Below, in pieces: positions 1-8,833 of a DNA stretch of 64,000 nt. Below the pieces are notes generated by a model. It was not told where the DNA came from. It did not search any database and was given only the letters and a program-made list of their open reading frames with translations. The stretch is from positions 100,798-164,797 of the forward strand of contig NZ_CAJPUY010000018.1 in assembly GCF_905397275.1 (NCBI RefSeq), read 5' to 3'. The stretch's first letter is position 1, and each line of letters begins with the position of its first letter. The translations under genes and the position numbers were made by a program. This DNA comes from Cupriavidus yeoncheonensis (lineage in GTDB: Bacteria > Pseudomonadota > Gammaproteobacteria > Burkholderiales > Burkholderiaceae).

Positions 1-1
1 G

Positions 2-268
2 TGGGCTGGAAAGATCAGCTACTGCTTTTACTCCTTCCAGGTGTTGATCCTCTTTTCCGCCGTCGACTATCGGGACGCGATCATCGCAAGGTTCCCCCTG
101 TTGAAGGACGACGTATGGTGGACGCTATCTCTGTTCCTACCGCTCATGGCAATATCGGCGGCCGGGTATTACCTCATTGAGGAACCCTTCAGGGTGAAGG
201 TTCGTGGCTGGCTGAACAGGGAAAGAAAACTCGGCGTCGATATGTCGGCTGCATCTTCGCCAAGATAG
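2..268 (+). CDS. Membrane acyltransferase (acyltransferase-3 family), C-terminal end only
   Basis: The reading frame is open from the window edge, so the 5' part of the gene lies outside. The visible 88 residues start with GKISYCFYSFQVL, followed by a hydrophobic segment (TLSLFLPLMAISAAGYY), then EEPFRVKV and a short basic tail. A final helix followed by (I/E)EPF(R) is typical of the end of OafA/YrhL-type integral membrane O-acyltransferases, which transfer acetyl or other acyl groups to surface polysaccharides. Such genes are common in O-antigen clusters and as serotype-converting cargo of prophages. The degraded phage-type gene immediately downstream on the other strand makes a prophage origin plausible but unproven. 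Confidence 0.72.
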   Translation, partial: WAGKISYCFYSFQVLILFSAVDYRDAIIARFPLLKDDVWWTLSLFLPLMAISAAGYYLIEEPFRVKVRGWLNRERKLGVDMSAASSPR

Positions 269-289
269 GGTGCAGCAGATCGGGGCCCG

Positions 290-723
290 CATTGCCTGCC
301 CCCACGCCTCATTGCTGAAATGGTCGCCAAACCAGTAGTTGGAGGCTTTCCAGCCGAACTTGAACCTGGCGCCGATCTTCCCGAACGCGTTAAATCTTCC
401 GCCCTGAAAAGCGAGCCGTCAGACCTGTAGGCGAGCACCCGCCGTTGATCGGGCCGGAAGGTACACCCAATCAAAGGTGTAGCCAGAGTTCCCCCATAGC
501 CAGCACGTGCGCACCGCCAGAGTTCGAGAGCATTTCGCGGCGCATCGAAGCTGCCCTGCCGCCAACCCTGATTCAGATCCGCATCGAAGGTCTGGAACCA
601 TGACAGCCAGTGCGGCAGGTTGGCGGTGCTGTTGGCGGTCAATGACAACACCGGGGCAAGCAGCATTGTCATAGCCGCGAATGTCAGCGACAGCAGAGCA
701 AGGAAGGCATAGGCAAGGAACAT
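290..723 (-). pseudogene. Frameshifted phage-type membrane protein remnant
   Basis: Reading starts at the ATG at 721-723 with a hydrophobic N-terminus (MFLAYAFLALLSLTFAAMTM) followed by LPHWLSWFQTFDADLN. This looks like a small phage-associated family, remembered as DUF7338 (the number is not certain), which carries LPRWLxWFQTPD. Family-like sequence then continues in a second frame (CWLWGNSGYTFDWVYLP, around 440-510) and again in a third (GKIGARFKFGWKASNYWFG, around 310-390). At least two frameshifts are therefore needed. The first frame stays open further, but its later part is not family-like. This is best read as a decayed prophage gene; the left boundary is approximate. Confidence 0.55.
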
Positions 724-1263
724 GATCAGCCCCGGCGGTCAGTGGATAGGAATCCTAGGCGCCATGGAGGGCGGTCGCGTCCCCCGGTTAGCCGGTTGTG
801 ACCCGCGCATCCCGCCCCGGGCAGGGCAGTCAGGGATTTCCTCTAGACCACACGCCTTCCGTCGATCTCTCAGGGCACCGCTATTCCGCTGTGCGGAATA
901 CTGAACCGGTTTCCTTGACTACCCTTTGGCCTCATGCAAAAGTCGCTGAAAACGAACGACCGTGCGGGAATTGTCACTTCCACGCAACGGCGTCGCCGGC
1001 CACGACCGGAACCGCGGCGCTACAGCGCAGACCGCATCGCATAGGAGACAAACCATGCAACACCAGCAGTACGCACCTGTCCGCGAGCACGGCGCTCGAC
1101 CGGCGCAATGCGCCAACCCGGACGCGGCACCGCGCGCCGCGCTCCACGCCCTCGACTGATCCCCACTTCCGCATGGCGGCGGCCCCAAGGCTGTCGCCAT
1201 GAATCCGCGCGCCCGCTTGCGGCCGGCGCGTGCCCTGTTTCGTGAACCGCGCGAGGTAAGCCT
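724..1263. other. 540-bp intergenic region before the liv operon
   Basis: No recognisable gene. It must hold the liv promoter, but no convincing -35/-10 pair stands out by eye. An ATG at 1055 with AGGAG six bases ahead opens a 34-codon ORF (see separate entry). A weak inverted repeat (ATGGCG...CGCCAT, 1173-1200) lies between that ORF and livH. Confidence 0.4.
1055..1159 (+). CDS. Possible 34-residue leader ORF
   Basis: The ATG is preceded by a good Shine-Dalgarno (AGGAG then ACAAACC). The product begins MQHQQYAPVREHGARP and has no membrane segment or known motif. There is no run of Leu, Ile or Val codons, so it is not a classical attenuator peptide for branched-chain amino acid control. It could be the stump of a former gene or a chance ORF; the ribosome site is the only support. 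Confidence 0.22.
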   Translation: MQHQQYAPVREHGARPAQCANPDAAPRAALHALD

Positions 1264-2127
1264 GTGGCATTGTTCCTTCAACAGATCCTGAACGGCCTGA
1301 CGCTGGGCGGCGTGTACAGCCTGGTGGCCCTTGGCCTGACGCTGGTCTACGGCATCCTGCACGTGCCGAACTTCGCGCACGGCGCGTTCTACATGGCCGG
1401 CGCCTACGTCTCGTACTACCTGATGACGACGCTAGGCATGAACTACTGGCTGGCGATGCTCGGCGCGGCCGTGGTGGTCGCCATGCTGTCCATGCTGGCC
1501 GACCGGCTGGTGTTCCATCCGCTGCGCAATGCGCCCGAGCTGCACGACATGATCGCGGCCATCGGCATCCTGCTATTCCTGGAAGCCGGCGCACAGGCGC
1601 TGTGGGGCGCGGACTTCCACCGCATGCCAACGCCTTATGGGCAGGTCGTGGACTTGTTCGGCCTGACCGCGCCGCTGCAGCGCTTGCTGATCATCGTCGC
1701 CGCGTTCGCACTGATGGTGCTGCTGCACCTGTTCCTCACGCGCACCATGACCGGCGCCACCATCATGGCCATGGCGCAGAACCGCGAAGGCGCCGCGCTG
1801 GTCGGCATCGACGCGACACGCGTGACGCTGCTGGTGTTCGCCATCTCGGGCGCGCTCGCCGCCATCGCCGCCACCCTCTACGCGCCGATCAACCTGGTCT
1901 ACCCGAGCATGGGCAACCTGGTCATCACCAAGGCCTTCGTCATCATCATCCTGGGCGGCATGGGCAGCATACCGGGGGCCATTGCCGGCGGGCTGATCAT
2001 CGGCATGGCCGAGAGTTTCGGCGGCTTCTATGTTTCGACCGACTACAAGGACATCATCGCCTTCGTGCTGCTGGTGGTGATCCTGTCGATCCGGCCGCAA
2101 GGCCTGTTCGCCGGCAAGGCGGCCTGA
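1264..2127 (+). CDS. livH: Branched-chain amino acid ABC transporter permease LivH
   Basis: The 287-residue polytopic inner-membrane protein is one of two permeases forming the channel of a HAAT-type ABC importer. It starts at GTG (product MALFLQQILNGLTLGG) with GAGGTAAG just upstream. Family hallmarks include NGLTLGGVYSLVALGLTLVYG at the N-terminus and the central YAPINLVYPSMG...ILGGMGSIPGAIAGG block, which contacts the ATPases. Length is normal for LivH. It opens a five-gene set with tight spacing (11 bases to livM), so it is almost certainly co-transcribed with its partners. The exact substrate (Leu/Ile/Val, another amino acid, urea or an aromatic acid) cannot be told from the permease. 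Confidence 0.93.
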   Translation: MALFLQQILNGLTLGGVYSLVALGLTLVYGILHVPNFAHGAFYMAGAYVSYYLMTTLGMNYWLAMLGAAVVVAMLSMLADRLVFHPLRNAPELHDMIAAIGILLFLEAGAQALWGADFHRMPTPYGQVVDLFGLTAPLQRLLIIVAAFALMVLLHLFLTRTMTGATIMAMAQNREGAALVGIDATRVTLLVFAISGALAAIAATLYAPINLVYPSMGNLVITKAFVIIILGGMGSIPGAIAGGLIIGMAESFGGFYVSTDYKDIIAFVLLVVILSIRPQGLFAGKAA

Positions 2128-2138
2128 GGAATACGACC

Positions 2139-3164
2139 ATGAAAGCACTGCAAGGAAAGACCGGCTGGATCCTGCTGCTGGCATTGGCGATTGCGTTCCC
2201 GCTGATCGCCCCCAACAGCTATTACCTGACCGTGATGACGCTGGCATTCATCTACGCCATCGCCACGCTCGGGCTCAACCTCATCACCGGCTACACGGGC
2301 CAGCTCAACCTCGCGCACGGCGGCTTCATGGCCATCGGCGCCTACACGCTGGGCATCCTGACCGTGGACCACCAGGTGCCGTTCTGGCTGGCCTTCGCGC
2401 TGTCGGGCGTGGTGTCCATGGCGGTTGGTTATGTCGTGGGCCTGGTATCGCTGCGCCTGAAGGGCCATTACTTCTCGATCTTCACGATGTGCATCGGCTA
2501 CATCATTTACCTGTTGATCGAGAAGTGGGAAAGCCTGACGCACGGCACAGTGGGCCTGATCGGCATTCCGGTGCCGGCAGCGATCGGCCCGGTCACGTTC
2601 GACAGCGTACCGGCGCAGTACTACCTGGTGCTGGCCTTCCTGGTGATCGGCACCTTCCTGATGCACCGCATCGTCACCTCGCTGCTGGGCCGCAGCTTCA
2701 TGGCCGTGCGCAACAGCGACGCGCTGGCCGAGGCACTCGGCATCAACCTGATGCGCACCAAGGTGCTGTCGTTCGTGCTGTCGGTCGGCTATGCCGGTTT
2801 CGCGGGCGCGCTCTATGCCGGCCAGGTGCGCTTCCTTGGTCCCGATATCGCGCGCACCGACCTGACCTTCGACATGGTGATGGCGATGCTGGTCGGCGGC
2901 ACCGGCACGCTGTTCGGTCCGCTGCTGGGCGCGGTGCTGGTGCCGTGGGTCACGCAGACGCTGCAGTTCCTGCAGGACTACCGCATGCTGGTGTTCGGCC
3001 CGGTGCTGATCCTGCTGATCATCTTCTTCCCGGACGGCATCGTCGGCTCCTGGCTGAAGAAGCAGGCGCGCAAGGCCGCAGCCGCGCGCCGCGGCAACCG
3101 CCAGCCGGCCCCGTCCGCCACTACCGCCCCCGTAGCCACCCCCGCCGGAGCCGACCGTGCTTGA
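2139..3164 (+). CDS. livM: Branched-chain amino acid ABC transporter permease LivM
   Basis: The 341-residue second permease has many transmembrane helices. The ATG at 2139 follows GAGGA, which overlaps the livH stop. Typical sequence includes ATLGLNLITGYTGQLNLAHG near the N-terminus and GGTGTLFGPLLGAVL towards the C-terminus. The soluble tail after the last helix is rich in Lys, Arg, Ala and Pro. The last codons overlap the GTG start of livG by 8 bases, implying translational coupling. A much longer frame runs through livH upstream but is not coding. Confidence 0.93.
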   Translation: MKALQGKTGWILLLALAIAFPLIAPNSYYLTVMTLAFIYAIATLGLNLITGYTGQLNLAHGGFMAIGAYTLGILTVDHQVPFWLAFALSGVVSMAVGYVVGLVSLRLKGHYFSIFTMCIGYIIYLLIEKWESLTHGTVGLIGIPVPAAIGPVTFDSVPAQYYLVLAFLVIGTFLMHRIVTSLLGRSFMAVRNSDALAEALGINLMRTKVLSFVLSVGYAGFAGALYAGQVRFLGPDIARTDLTFDMVMAMLVGGTGTLFGPLLGAVLVPWVTQTLQFLQDYRMLVFGPVLILLIIFFPDGIVGSWLKKQARKAAAARRGNRQPAPSATTAPVATPAGADRA

Positions 3165-3921
3165 AATCCGCAACCTGACCAAGACATTCGGCGGCCTGAC
3201 CGCGGTCAACGATGTGTCCGTGACCTTCGAGCAGGGACATATCAACGCCATCATCGGCCCCAACGGGGCCGGCAAGACTACGTTCTTCAACCTGATCGCC
3301 GGCACGCACGCGCCGAGTTCGGGACAGGTCCTGTTCAAGGGGCAGGACGTGGCCGGCCTGCGCGCCGACCAGATCGCGCGGCTCGGCGTGGCGCGCACGT
3401 TCCAGGCCACGGCGCTGTTCGACCGCGCCACGGTGCTGGACAACCTGATCGTCGGCCACCGTTTGCGCACGCGCTCGGGACTTGGCGACGTGCTGTTCAA
3501 CACGCGCCGGCTGCGCGAAGAAGAGCGACTGTGCCGCGAGAAGGCCGAAGCCGCGCTCGACTTCGTCGGCCTCACGCACCTGGCCCACGAGATTGCCGCC
3601 GACATCACGCAGGAAGCGCGCAAGCGCGTGGCCTTTGCGCTGGCGCTGGCGACCGACCCCGAACTGCTGCTGCTTGACGAGCCCGCGGGCGGCGTCAACC
3701 CGGAGGAAACCGTCGGCCTGGCCGAACTGATCCGCAAGATGGTCCGCCACGGCAAGACGGTCTGCCTGATCGAACACAAGATGGACATGATCATGCGCCT
3801 GGCCGACAAGATCATGGTGCTGAACTACGGCGAGAAGATCGCCGAAGGCACGCCGGCGCAGATCCAGCAGGATCCGCATGTCATCGAGGCCTACCTGGGA
3901 GCCGACCATGTTGCAGCTTGA
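3157..3921 (+). CDS. livG: Branched-chain amino acid ABC transporter ATP-binding protein LivG
   Basis: The 254-residue ATPase starts at GTG (MLEIRNLTKTFGG) inside the livM stop region. Walker A is GPNGAGKTT at about residues 35-43 and Walker B is LLLLDEPAGGVNP. The signature region is degenerate: ITQEARKRVAFALAL stands where LSGGQ-type sequence is usual. The C-terminal extension (NYGEKIAEGTPAQIQQDPHVIEAYLG) is the LivG hallmark. It works as a heterodimer with LivF on the cytoplasmic face of LivH/LivM. It overlaps livF by 14 bases. Confidence 0.93.
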   Translation: MLEIRNLTKTFGGLTAVNDVSVTFEQGHINAIIGPNGAGKTTFFNLIAGTHAPSSGQVLFKGQDVAGLRADQIARLGVARTFQATALFDRATVLDNLIVGHRLRTRSGLGDVLFNTRRLREEERLCREKAEAALDFVGLTHLAHEIAADITQEARKRVAFALALATDPELLLLDEPAGGVNPEETVGLAELIRKMVRHGKTVCLIEHKMDMIMRLADKIMVLNYGEKIAEGTPAQIQQDPHVIEAYLGADHVAA

Positions 3922-4615
3922 ACGCGTCTCGCTGTCGTACGGCAGCTTCCGTGCCCTGGACAACATCACCCTGCATGCCGGCGCCGGCGAGCTGGTGGTG
4001 CTGCTGGGGGCCAACGGTGCGGGCAAGAGCTCGATCTTCCTGGCGCTGAGCGCCATCCACCGCATCAGCGGCGGCAGCATGCGCTTCGACGGCCGCGAGC
4101 TGTCGGGCATGAAGCCGTCGCAGATCGTGCAGGCGGGACTTGTGCATTGCCCGGAAGGCCGCAAGCTGTTCCCCGCCTTGAGCGTGGAGAAGAACCTGAC
4201 GCTGGGCGCCTACGTGCATCGGCGCGATTCGGCTGGCATCCGCAAGACGCTCGAAGAGGTGTACGAGATGTTCCCGATCCTGCGGCAGAAGCAGGACGAC
4301 CTCGCGGGTTCACTGTCCGGCGGACAGCAGCAGATGGTCGCGCTCGGCCGCGCGCTGATGAGCCGTCCGCGCGCGCTGCTGCTCGACGAGCCTTCGCTGG
4401 GTCTGGCGCCGCTGGTGGTCAAGCAGATGTTCGAGATCATCCAGCGCATCAACCGCGCCGGCACCACGGTGCTGCTGGCCGAACAGAACGCCTATGCGGC
4501 GCTGGGCATCGCGCACCGCGCGTATGTGATCGAGAGCGGACGCATCGTGATGGAGGGCGACCGCGATGCGCTGCTGAAGGATGAGGGCATTCGCAAGGCA
4601 TATATCGGCGGCTAG
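3908..4615 (+). CDS. livF: Branched-chain amino acid ABC transporter ATP-binding protein LivF
   Basis: The 235-residue partner ATPase starts at the ATG at 3908 (MLQLERVSLSYGSF), with GGGAG ahead, inside the 3' end of livG. An earlier in-frame codon at 3878 is disfavoured because the family N-terminus matches the chosen start. Walker A is GANGAGKSS, the signature is LSGGQQQM and Walker B is LLLDEPSLGLAPL. HCPEGRKLFPALSVEKNL is typical of LivF. It pairs with LivG to drive import. Confidence 0.93.
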   Translation: MLQLERVSLSYGSFRALDNITLHAGAGELVVLLGANGAGKSSIFLALSAIHRISGGSMRFDGRELSGMKPSQIVQAGLVHCPEGRKLFPALSVEKNLTLGAYVHRRDSAGIRKTLEEVYEMFPILRQKQDDLAGSLSGGQQQMVALGRALMSRPRALLLDEPSLGLAPLVVKQMFEIIQRINRAGTTVLLAEQNAYAALGIAHRAYVIESGRIVMEGDRDALLKDEGIRKAYIGG

Positions 4616-4672
4616 GAGCCGCGCTTCTATCGACCTGGACAAGCGCAGTAAGAATCCATCAAGGAGACAGAC

Positions 4673-5845
4673 ATGCAGAGCAATACCTTCCGCCGACTCT
4701 TCCCGCTGGCCGCCACCGCCGTCGCCGCCATGCTGGCCTCTGGCGCCGCGCTGGCGCAGGAAGTCGTCAAGATCGGCTACACCGGCCCGCTCTCGGGCGG
4801 CGCCGCGCTGTATGGCAAGAACGTGCTGTCCGGCGTGCAGATGGCCGTGGACGAGATCAACGCCGCCGGCCTGGAGGTCAAGGGCAAGAAGGTGAAGCTG
4901 GAAGTCGTGGCGCTCGATGACAAGTACTCGCCCGCCGAGGCCGCCATCAACGCGCGCCGGCTGGTGCAGCAGCACAAGACGACCGCCGTGTTCGTGCCGC
5001 ACTCGGGCGGCATCTTCGCGCTGCAGGCCTTCAACGAGCAGGAGAAGTTCCTGGTCATGGCCTATTCGAGCGTGCCGCGCATCACCGACGCCGGCAACAA
5101 GCTGACCATCCGCATCCCGCCCGCCTACACCGGCTACATCGAGCCCTTCGTCAAGGCGCAGATGAAGCGCTACGGCAAGAACGTGGCGCTCGCGCCGGCC
5201 GACCACGACTACGCCAAGGCCTGGGTGCAGGCCTTTGTCCCGGCCTGGGAAGGCGCCGGCGGCAAGGTTGTCGGCAACAACCCGATGTCCTACACCAAGG
5301 CCACCGACTTCTACAGCGGCGTGTCGCGCGCGATCACCGACAAGCCGGACGTGATGTTCGTCGGCGGCCCGTCCGAGCCGACCGCGCTGGTGGTCAAGCA
5401 AGCCCGCGAGCTCGGCTTCAAGGGCGGCTTCATCATCATGGACCAGGCCAAGATGGACGAAATGGCCAAGGTCACCAACGGCCTGGCCATGCTGGAAGGC
5501 TCGATCGGCGTGCTGCCGCTGGTCAACGACGGCCGCCCGGCCGCGCAGAGCTTCAATGCCAGGTACAAGAAGCTGCATGAGGGACGCGATGCCACCACCG
5601 AGATGTCGCTGAACTACACCATGGTGTATGCGCTGGCCGGTGCGATGAAGCTGGCCGGCACCACCAGCGATGCCGTCGCCATCCGCGCGAAGATGCCTGA
5701 CGCCGTCAAGGCGCTGCCGAAGGACGCCAATCCAAATGAGGTCGAAGGCATCGATGCCAAGGGCGGGTCGGTCGCCGATACCGTGGTGGGCTGGGTGCAG
5801 AACGGCAAGATCTCGCCGGTGCGCCTGTCGGAACTGGCCAAGTAA
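4673..5845 (+). CDS. Periplasmic substrate-binding protein of the liv-type ABC transporter
   Basis: The 390-residue exported binding protein (peripla_BP_6/ANF-receptor fold) starts at an ATG with AAGGAG upstream. A Sec signal peptide spans about residues 1-28, ending ASGAALA before QE. The mature part begins VVKIGYTGPLSGGAALYGKN, typical of LivJ/LivK-like proteins. FVPHSGG and MFVGGPSEPTALVVKQARELG are binding-cleft-type segments. The gene is 57 bases downstream of livF and closes the operon; a strong hairpin follows. The ligand cannot be predicted, so LivK is only a class label. Confidence 0.9.
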   Translation: MQSNTFRRLFPLAATAVAAMLASGAALAQEVVKIGYTGPLSGGAALYGKNVLSGVQMAVDEINAAGLEVKGKKVKLEVVALDDKYSPAEAAINARRLVQQHKTTAVFVPHSGGIFALQAFNEQEKFLVMAYSSVPRITDAGNKLTIRIPPAYTGYIEPFVKAQMKRYGKNVALAPADHDYAKAWVQAFVPAWEGAGGKVVGNNPMSYTKATDFYSGVSRAITDKPDVMFVGGPSEPTALVVKQARELGFKGGFIIMDQAKMDEMAKVTNGLAMLEGSIGVLPLVNDGRPAAQSFNARYKKLHEGRDATTEMSLNYTMVYALAGAMKLAGTTSDAVAIRAKMPDAVKALPKDANPNEVEGIDAKGGSVADTVVGWVQNGKISPVRLSELAK

Positions 5846-5860
5846 GGCAGCTGACATAGC

Positions 5861-5900
5861 ATGCGGGCCGTCAGGGGTGCCCCCCCTTGACGGCCCGCAT
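5861..5900. terminator. Strong hairpin between convergent genes
   Basis: A perfect 13-bp stem (ATGCGGGCCGTCA / TGACGGCCCGCAT) with a C-rich loop lies 15 bases after the binding-protein stop and 23 bases beyond the stop of the convergent FecR gene. There is no clear T-run on either side. It probably limits read-through in both directions. Confidence 0.65.
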
Positions 5901-5923
5901 TGCCTTGCGCCTTCGCGGATCTA

Positions 5924-8833
5924 CTAGCGGCCGTCGCCGTCGCGCTGGCCGTTGCGGGCTTCCATCTGCCCGCGATCATGGTGTGCGCGCTGCTGCTGGC
6001 GCTGCTGATCCATCTGCTGCTGTTGCTGCTGTTGCTGTTGCCGCTGGCGTTCCTGCATCTGCCGCTGCTGGTCCTGCTGGTGGCGCTGCTGCTCCTGCAT
6101 GGCACGCTGCTGTTCCTGCATCGCGCGCTGCTGTTCCTGCGCGGCACGTTGCTGGTCCTGTGCCCGCCGCTGTTGCTCCTGCACCTGGCGCTGCTGGTCG
6201 GCCATCTGCCGCTGCTGCTCCTGTTGCTGCCGCTGCTGTTCCATCTGCTGGCGCTGGACAGCCTGCTGCTGGCGCTGCTGGTCGGCCATCTGCCGTTGCT
6301 GCTCCTGTTGTTGCCGCTGTTGCTCCATCTGCTGGCGCTGGGCAGCCTGCTGCTGGCGCTGCTGGTCGGCCATCTGCCGCTGCTGCTCCTGTTGCTGCCG
6401 CTGTTGGTCCATCTGCTGGCGCTGGGCAGCCTGCTGCTGGCGCTGCTGGTCAGCCATCTGCCGCTGCTGGTCGGCCTGTTGGCGCTGAGACTCCAGCATG
6501 TGGCGCTGCTCTGACTGCTGGCGCTGCTGGTCGGCCTGCTGGCGTTGCTGGTCGGCCTGCTGGCGCTGCGACTCCATCATGTGGCGCTGCTCCGACTGCT
6601 GCCGCTGCTGGTCGGCCTGCTGGCGTTGCTGGTCGGCCTGCTGGCGCTGCGACTCCATCATGTGGCGCTGCTCTGACTGCTGCCGCTGCTGGTCGGCCTG
6701 CTGGCGTTGCTGGTCGGCCTGCTGGCGCTGCGACTCCATCATGTGGCGCTGCTCCGACTGCTGCCGCTGCTGGTCCTGCATCTGGCGCTGTTGGTCCATT
6801 TGTTGGCGCTGCATGCCTTGTTGCTGCTGGCGCTGCATCGCCTGCGCCTGGTCTTGCGCTTCGTGGCCCTGGCGCTGCTGTTCCCATTGCTGGCGGTCCT
6901 GCGCCGGTTGCTGCTGGCGGCGGCTGTCGGCGCCCTGCCGTTGCTGTTCCTGTTGCTGACGTTGCTGCTCCATCTGCTGGCGCATCACCTGTTGCTGCTG
7001 GCGCTGGAGTTCCTGCCCCTGGCGCTGTGCGTCGGGCATCTGAACCAGCCCCTGGACCTGGTCGGGGCGCGTGGTGAAGCCGCGGCCATTGCCGCGCCAA
7101 GGATCGCCACCACTCATGGCCGGGGCGCCGCGCTCGCCGCCGGCGGGCGGGCGGCGCCCGGCATCGTCGTCGTGGCGCTGCGGCGGCATGCCCGGCCGCG
7201 CGGAAACGGCAGCCTGGCTCATGCGCACGTTCGGCGCGCCATGCGCGTCCATGCCGCGAGGCCGCGTGTCGCCACCGCGCCATACGGGACCGGCGCCCGA
7301 CACCACGCCGCCTTCGCGGGCGAAGCGGCGGGCCAGGTCATCATGTGCAGGTTGTCCGGGCGGGCGTGCCGCAATCGCCTGTCGGTCGAACCCCTGGCGC
7401 GCCTGCGGCGGAAGCTGCCGGGCTGGCGCCGCGCCCAGCAGGCTGCCCTTGACCGGCGCCACCGGCGGCGCGCCACGGGCCTCGCCCTGCGGCAGGTTGC
7501 GCCATTCGTTGGCGCGCATATTGCGCGGTACCGGCCGGCCTTCGACGAAATTGCGCGCCGGCATGCCGCGGATCGCGCCCGGCACGTCGCGGTTCGGGCG
7601 CTGATCGCCCCGGAAGCGGTTGTCGATGGCGATGTTATTGACGTTCACGCGGTTGATCCGCGTGACATAGGCAGGGCTCGCACGGTACACGGGCCGGTAG
7701 GCGTCGCGCGGGCCCAGCGGATACCAGGCCACGCCAGGGCCGCCGCCCACGCGCACGCTCCAGTTCGGGCCGGCTGCCCCAACAAAACCGACCAGCGCCG
7801 GTGCGTAGCACGGCCGCGGCACGCGCGGGCCCGGCACCCAGCCCCAGCGGTTGCCGATATAGGCCCAGCGCCCGTAGTGGAACGGCGCAAACCCCCAGGG
7901 CTCGTCGTCGATCCAGGTCCAGCCCCACGGCGCGACCCAGGCCCAGTGCCCGGTGCTGTATGGCGCCCAGCCTGTGTCCACCGCGCGCGGGAACCACACC
8001 GCGCCGTAGCCGGCGTCTTCCTGCCAGTCGCCATAGCCGTCCAGCGCGGCATAGCCGGGCATGTCGCGCGGCACATAGCGGGCCGTGGGCGAAGCGTCTT
8101 CGCGCGCATCGCGCGAAGCGGTCCAGCGGTCGAAATCGTCCTCCGGCGGCAGATTGCCGGGGCCGGCATCGGCGAGGTCGGTCCCCGCGAAGCTCATGCG
8201 CTCGCCGCGGCTCATCTCGAGCGAGCGGTTATCGCCGTAAATGGCGGCGTGGCCATGGCGCATCGTCACCGTCGTGATGCTGCCATCGGGCGACACGTCC
8301 AGCCGGTAGTCGCCCGGCTCGCTCGGCACGAAGGCCAGGTTGGGCGTATCGATTTCCACCGGCTGGTCCGGCGGCAAGGCGCGCACCCGCAACTGCAGCG
8401 TGCCCTGCGTGAGCTTGACCTGCGTGGCGTTGTCGTCCAGGTTGAGCACGCTGACGGCCGTTGCGCTGCCGAGGCGGATGGCCACGGCGCCGGCATGCAT
8501 CTCGGCGCGGCCGCCATTGTCGACCCACAGGCGGTCGCCGGTGGTGATCGGCCGGTTCAGGCCGGCCGCGGCCCACTCGTCAGAGCCGGCCGGGGCAAAG
8601 CTGAGGTTGCCCTTTGCCTCGGTCAAGGTCGCGACGCGCGACGGCGGATCGGTCTGCTCCACCTGCGCGCCCGGCTCGCCAAGCGGCGAAGGCTGGGCGT
8701 GCCCCGGCCATGGCGCGAAGGTCAGGACCAGGCCCGCCGTCACGGCCAGCATGGGCAGCCAGGGCACGACGCTGGCCTTCAGTCGGCGATGGCGGATGAC
8801 GGGATTGCGGTCAGGCGGAGGCGAGGTAAACAT
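5924..8833 (-). CDS. Large exported FecR/DUF6600-type protein with Gln/Arg-rich repeat tail
   Basis: About 969 residues from the ATG at 8833; a TTG at 8857 would add eight, and neither has a good ribosome site. Residues about 20-48 form a hydrophobic export segment ending PWPGHAQP. A FecR-like beta domain follows (TTGDRLWVDNGGRAEMHAG, then LGSATAVSVLNLDD). Next comes a Trp/Tyr/Gly-rich DUF6600-type region (GDWQEDAGYGAVWFPRAV, GWTWIDDEPWGFAPFHYGRW). The last third is almost purely Gln, Arg, Met, Ala and Glu, with tandem repeats, and should form long coiled coil or be disordered. DUF6600 proteins are usually much shorter. The function is unknown; a structural envelope role is a guess. Confidence 0.82.
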   Translation of the reverse strand: MFTSPPPDRNPVIRHRRLKASVVPWLPMLAVTAGLVLTFAPWPGHAQPSPLGEPGAQVEQTDPPSRVATLTEAKGNLSFAPAGSDEWAAAGLNRPITTGDRLWVDNGGRAEMHAGAVAIRLGSATAVSVLNLDDNATQVKLTQGTLQLRVRALPPDQPVEIDTPNLAFVPSEPGDYRLDVSPDGSITTVTMRHGHAAIYGDNRSLEMSRGERMSFAGTDLADAGPGNLPPEDDFDRWTASRDAREDASPTARYVPRDMPGYAALDGYGDWQEDAGYGAVWFPRAVDTGWAPYSTGHWAWVAPWGWTWIDDEPWGFAPFHYGRWAYIGNRWGWVPGPRVPRPCYAPALVGFVGAAGPNWSVRVGGGPGVAWYPLGPRDAYRPVYRASPAYVTRINRVNVNNIAIDNRFRGDQRPNRDVPGAIRGMPARNFVEGRPVPRNMRANEWRNLPQGEARGAPPVAPVKGSLLGAAPARQLPPQARQGFDRQAIAARPPGQPAHDDLARRFAREGGVVSGAGPVWRGGDTRPRGMDAHGAPNVRMSQAAVSARPGMPPQRHDDDAGRRPPAGGERGAPAMSGGDPWRGNGRGFTTRPDQVQGLVQMPDAQRQGQELQRQQQQVMRQQMEQQRQQQEQQRQGADSRRQQQPAQDRQQWEQQRQGHEAQDQAQAMQRQQQQGMQRQQMDQQRQMQDQQRQQSEQRHMMESQRQQADQQRQQADQQRQQSEQRHMMESQRQQADQQRQQADQQRQQSEQRHMMESQRQQADQQRQQADQQRQQSEQRHMLESQRQQADQQRQMADQQRQQQAAQRQQMDQQRQQQEQQRQMADQQRQQQAAQRQQMEQQRQQQEQQRQMADQQRQQQAVQRQQMEQQRQQQEQQRQMADQQRQVQEQQRRAQDQQRAAQEQQRAMQEQQRAMQEQQRHQQDQQRQMQERQRQQQQQQQQQMDQQRQQQRAHHDRGQMEARNGQRDGDGR
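6191..6462 (-). repeat. Tandem 84-bp repeats in the Gln-rich tail
   Basis: Three near-identical 84-bp units, anchored at 6259, 6343 and 6427, encode 28-residue blocks of the type QMADQQRQQQAAQRQQM. They stay in frame and differ by few bases, which fits recent slippage or unequal exchange. Confidence 0.8.
6489..6776 (-). repeat. Tandem 81-bp repeats in the Gln-rich tail
   Basis: An exact 81-bp period (anchors at 6489, 6570, 6651, 6732) encodes four copies of a 27-residue block containing QQSEQRHMMESQRQQADQQR; one copy has MLES in place of MMES. It is a separate repeat family from the neighbouring 84-bp set. Confidence 0.82.

Noticed and set aside
4310..5857. 515-codon open frame on the minus strand
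   Set aside because: Shadow of livF and the binding-protein gene.
6000..7020. CRISPR array suggested by regular repeats
   Set aside because: Repeats are in-frame codons of a Gln-rich protein with no unique spacers between them.
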